The position numbers and the translations under genes are program-made. From assembly GCF_018882285.1 (NCBI RefSeq), contig NZ_JACVOT010000001.1:627916-691915 (forward strand): a DNA stretch of 64,000 nucleotides, written 5' to 3'. Positions 60,870 to 64,000 of the stretch are shown piece after piece. The first letter of the stretch is position 1, and each line of letters opens with the position of its first letter. Origin of the DNA: Polynucleobacter sp. AM-26B4 (GTDB lineage Bacteria; Pseudomonadota; Gammaproteobacteria; Burkholderiales; Burkholderiaceae). The notes below the pieces were generated by a model, which was not told the origin of the DNA, made no database searches, and saw only the letters and a program-made list of their open reading frames with translations.

Positions 60870-62295
60870 TTGAACCTCCTGCCAATTTTCCTGGAACAGC
60901 AGAGATGGATCCTGCACCCATGGTGATGATCACATCACCATCGCGCGCCATACTCATCACCAAATTAGGCAATTCATTCACATCTTTTATAAATTTAGTA
61001 TTGGCAACATCCAATAAGCGACCTTCTTCTTTGGCCTTTGCTAAAGCTTTGATCAAAGCCTCTCCATCAGCACCGGAAATTCGAGCCTCACCCGCTGGAT
61101 AAACTTCGGTCAAAGCCAAAGCATCCACACCTTGAAGAACTCGCACAAACTCACCAAAGCAGTCACGTGTTCTGGTGTAACGATGTGGCTGGAATGCCAG
61201 CAATAATCGACGGCCTGGGAAGGCTCCTCTGGTTGCAGAGAGTGTTGCTGCCATCTCTACAGGATGATGACCGTAATCATCAATCACAGTGCATGTGCCA
61301 CCCTGAGGCAACTTCACTTCTCCATAACGTTGGAAACGACGGCCAACGCCGTGGAATTCTTTCAAGGCTTTAACGATAGCTGCATCACTCACACCCAACT
61401 CAGTGGCAATCGCAATCGCTGCAAGTGCGTTACGCACATTATGTAAGCCAGGTAAATTCAATGTGACCTTCAATGGCCCTGGTGTATCACCATGACGACG
61501 CACGGTATGTCGCAAGGCTGTGAAATGCATCTGAGGACCATCGGCAACAACATCAATAGCGCGCACATCAGCATCTTCAGATAAGCCATACCCAAGAATT
61601 GGTTGTGACACAAACGGCAAAATATCGCGCACGTTTTGATCATCAACGCACAGCACAGCAACGCCATAAAACGGCATGCGTTGCGTGAATTGCACGAAGG
61701 CTTGTTTTAACTTAGCCATATCGTGCTGATAAGTGTCCATGTGATCAGCATCAATGTTAGTGATCACCTCAATCACTGGCAACAAGTTCAAGAAGGATGC
61801 GTCTGATTCATCGGCTTCGGCCACAATGAAATCACCAGTGCCTAAACGTGCATTTGCACCAGCAGACGTTAATTTGCCGCCAATCACAAACGTTGGATCC
61901 AAACCACCCTCAGCCAAAACTGAAGCCAACAAACTGGTCGTGGTTGTTTTGCCATGAGTGCCTGCAATAGCAATGCCCTGCTTTAAGCGCATCAACTCAC
62001 CCAGCATCACAGCTCTTGGCACAATTGGAATACGAGCCGCACGGGCAGCCAAGACTTCTGGGTTGTCTCCAGTAACAGCTGTTGAAATAACAACTGCTTC
62101 TGCACTACCCACATTCTTGGCATGATGACCAATGGTGATTTCTGCACCACATTCACGCAAACGTTTGGTGGTTGCACTTTCAGCCATGTCTGAGCCACTC
62201 ACCTTGTAACCAAGATTGAGTAACACCTCAGCAATACCGCTCATGCCTGCACCACCAATGCCGACAAAATGAATTTGATGAAGAATGTGCTTCAT
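60862..62295 (-). CDS. murC: UDP-N-acetylmuramate--L-alanine ligase
   Basis: It adds the first amino acid of the stem peptide. The 477-residue Mur ligase has [21 protein letters not shown], the ATP site [30 protein letters not shown], and [10 protein letters not shown]. It is in the murG-murC-ddl run with 4-bp overlaps. Confidence 0.97.
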   Translation of the reverse strand: MKHILHQIHFVGIGGAGMSGIAEVLLNLGYKVSGSDMAESATTKRLRECGAEITIGHHAKNVGSAEAVVISTAVTGDNPEVLAARAARIPIVPRAVMLGELMRLKQGIAIAGTHGKTTTTSLLASVLAEGGLDPTFVIGGKLTSAGANARLGTGDFIVAEADESDASFLNLLPVIEVITNIDADHMDTYQHDMAKLKQAFVQFTQRMPFYGVAVLCVDDQNVRDILPFVSQPILGYGLSEDADVRAIDVVADGPQMHFTALRHTVRRHGDTPGPLKVTLNLPGLHNVRNALAAIAIATELGVSDAAIVKALKEFHGVGRRFQRYGEVKLPQGGTCTVIDDYGHHPVEMAATLSATRGAFPGRRLLLAFQPHRYTRTRDCFGEFVRVLQGVDALALTEVYPAGEARISGADGEALIKALAKAKEEGRLLDVANTKFIKDVNELPNLVMSMARDGDVIITMGAGSISAVPGKLAGGSNA

Positions 62296-63374
62296 GACTG
62301 AACCGCTCTCTTAGATAACATTTGACAGATTTCTGCAACATCTTTGGTTGCATTTGGCTTGGCTTGACTCAAAGCACGTTCAGCCATATTTGATAACTCT
62401 GTGCGATTAACTGTTTGCAAATAATCAGCCAATGAATCTGCTGTCATATCAGCTTGCGGCATCAGCACAGCAGCGCCCGCCTCTGAAAGAAATTTTGCAT
62501 TCGACGTTTGATGATCATCCACGGCGTATGGGAAGGGCACCAAATACGAAGCCACACCCACCGCTGAAATTTCTGCCACAGTCATCGCACCTGCTCGGCA
62601 AATCACTAAATCTGCTTTTGCATAAGCTGTCACCATGTCATCAATGAATGGCACAACTTCTGCCTCAACATTCAAGCTCGCGTATTTTTGGCGCAATTGA
62701 TCAAGGTGCTTCTCACCTGCTTGGTGGATCACCGATGGTCTAGATTCAGTTGGAATCTTTGCAAGGGCTTCTGGGACCACTTCATTCAATGCCGCAGCTC
62801 CCAAACTACCACCCACCACCAAAATCTGTAAACGACCAGATCTTGCTGAGTAACGAGCTTGTGGAGATTCAATTTGACTCATGCCAGCACGCAATGGATT
62901 ACCCAACCAAACAGCACCCGGCAATGCATTTGGAAATGCGCACAAAGTTTTATCTGCAACTTTGGCCAATACTTTATTGGCTAAACCAGCGATTGAATTT
63001 TGCTCATGCAAAACCAATGGCTTACCCAATAAAACACTCATCATTCCAGCCGGGAATGTGACATAACCACCCATGCCCAACACAACATCGGGCTTTACTC
63101 GACGCAATACTTGAATGCTTTGCCAAAATGCTCGTAATAAATTAAATGGCAACAACACCAATGTTTTGATTCCCTTGCCTCTTAAGCCACCAAACTGAAT
63201 GGATTCAAAAGCAAAACCGCGAGGCGGCACCAAGCGGTATTCCATGCCCTTGGCATTCCCCAACCAAGAAACATTCCAACCATGCTCACGCAAATATTCA
63301 GCCACAGCCAAGCCTGGGAAAATATGCCCGCCAGTACCACCAGCCATGACCAATAAAGTGGGTGAGTGCGTCAT
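62292..63374 (-). CDS. murG: UDP-GlcNAc transferase MurG
   Basis: It makes lipid II from lipid I at the inner membrane's cytoplasmic face. The 360-residue GT28 enzyme has [33 protein letters not shown] and [16 protein letters not shown], plus the donor-site [12 protein letters not shown] and [17 protein letters not shown]. Start and stop overlap ftsW and murC by 4 bp each. Confidence 0.97.
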   Translation of the reverse strand: MTHSPTLLVMAGGTGGHIFPGLAVAEYLREHGWNVSWLGNAKGMEYRLVPPRGFAFESIQFGGLRGKGIKTLVLLPFNLLRAFWQSIQVLRRVKPDVVLGMGGYVTFPAGMMSVLLGKPLVLHEQNSIAGLANKVLAKVADKTLCAFPNALPGAVWLGNPLRAGMSQIESPQARYSARSGRLQILVVGGSLGAAALNEVVPEALAKIPTESRPSVIHQAGEKHLDQLRQKYASLNVEAEVVPFIDDMVTAYAKADLVICRAGAMTVAEISAVGVASYLVPFPYAVDDHQTSNAKFLSEAGAAVLMPQADMTADSLADYLQTVNRTELSNMAERALSQAKPNATKDVAEICQMLSKRAVQS

Positions 63375-64000
63375 AACTTGCCACCCCTCATCAACACTCT
63401 GTTCTCAACGTCAATCTTTAACAAGATGGCAACGGCCACAGCATTCATCATCAAACCTGAGCCACCAAAACTAACAAACGGCAAGGTCAAGCCCTTGGTC
63501 GGCAAGATGCCTAAGTTAACGCCCATATTGATGAAAGCCTGCCAACCAATCCAAATCGCAATGCCTTTTGCAACCAAGCCAGCAAAACTTCGATCCAATT
63601 GCAAAGCTGTTCGACCAATCAAGAATGCTCGTCGAACAATCCAATAAAAAATTGCGATGACAACAGCCACACCAACAAATCCCAACTCTTCGCCAATCAC
63701 TGCCAAAATAAAATCTGTATGAGCTTCTGGTAAGTAATGGAGTTTTTCAATACTTCCACCCAGACCAACTCCGAACCACTCCCCTCGGCCAAATGCCATG
63801 AGTGAATGCGTTAATTGATAGGCCTTACCAGCTGCAAACTCCTCATTCCAAGGATCAAGGTAAGCAAAAATACGCTGTCTTCTAAATTCAGAAAAGATGA
63901 TGATGGAAGCAAAACTACCAATGGCCAATACTGTCAGTGCACCAAATAATTTAGCGTTGATGCCACCTAAAAATAATAAGCCCATCGCAATCACGGCAAT
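63371..64000 (-). CDS. ftsW: Peptidoglycan polymerase FtsW (C-terminal part, cut by the window edge)
   Basis: Only the last 209 codons are visible; the frame is open through base 64000. This SEDS-family polymerase makes septal glycan. Seen are [72 protein letters not shown] and [16 protein letters not shown]. All are typical of FtsW/RodA, and the place before murG supports FtsW. Confidence 0.95.
   Translation of the reverse strand: MAVIAMGLLFLGGINAKLFGALTVLAIGSFASIIIFSEFRRQRIFAYLDPWNEEFAAGKAYQLTHSLMAFGRGEWFGVGLGGSIEKLHYLPEAHTDFILAVIGEELGFVGVAVVIAIFYWIVRRAFLIGRTALQLDRSFAGLVAKGIAIWIGWQAFINMGVNLGILPTKGLTLPFVSFGGSGLMMNAVAVAILLKIDVENRVLMRGGKL

Overview
The window is a stretch of bacterial chromosome. 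Its base composition (roughly mid-40s % GC by eye, not computed) and its gene order point to a small-genome betaproteobacterium of the Burkholderiaceae, most like Polynucleobacter. The evidence is a reversed division and cell-wall cluster (ftsW-murG-murC-ddl-ftsQ-ftsA-ftsZ-peroxiredoxin-lpxC), then DUF721/secA/argJ/ATPase/mutT/zapD/coaE/pil genes, rplU-rpmA-obgE-proB, accB-accC-prmA and thiL-pyrF-pgpA-pncC. No tRNA, rRNA, CRISPR array, insertion sequence or prophage was seen.

Layout. (1) 1-4630, minus strand: a surface-polysaccharide export locus with a GT2 glycosyltransferase, an ABC permease (Wzm), an ATPase with a carbohydrate-binding tail (Wzt) and a pyruvyltransferase-like protein. The last one runs off the left edge in near-identical 147-bp coiled-coil repeats. 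(2) 4886-12000: gap and tkt, rsmE, a barstar-like protein and maeB. (3) 12135-23104: thiL, corA, pyrF-pgpA-pncC, and the minus-strand run mpl, fabG-like, RNase II-like, tonB-like, aroE, mtgA. (4) 23169-28171: a TlpA-like thioredoxin, accB-accC, a PrmA-DUF3426 fusion and a PfkB-family kinase. (5) 28272-35227: a histone H1-like gene, nrdA-nrdB behind tandem NrdR boxes, and a PP0621-AmpD fusion with a CcsA-like protein. (6) 35248-42273: ffh, proS, rppH, a CNP1-like protein, proB, obgE, rpmA, rplU. (7) 42469-48897: ispB, a CorC/HlyC-type protein, a compact pilB-pilC-pilD set, coaE, zapD. (8) 48907-64000: mutT, DUF815 ATPase, argJ, secA, DUF721, lpxC, peroxiredoxin and the dcw cluster, with ftsW cut by the right edge.

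Most genes are housekeeping. The unusual signals are these. The pyruvyltransferase-like gene carries tandem coiled-coil repeats beside Wzm/Wzt, which suggests an O-antigen cap and length ruler. The H1-like gene stops directly after an A-AAA-AAG heptamer, and its Lys/Ala/Pro repeat continues in the -1 frame for 37 more residues. Two products fuse families that are usually separate proteins (PrmA-DUF3426 and PP0621-AmpD). Several proteins lack a usual domain (ProB without PUA, PilD without its N-terminal domain, PilB-like without its N-terminal region). Short tandem repeats sit on the stop codons of mpl, obgE, ffh and zapD. secA and the DUF721 gene start head to head on one CATG. Frequent ATGA/TTGA/GTGA overlaps fit a streamlined genome.
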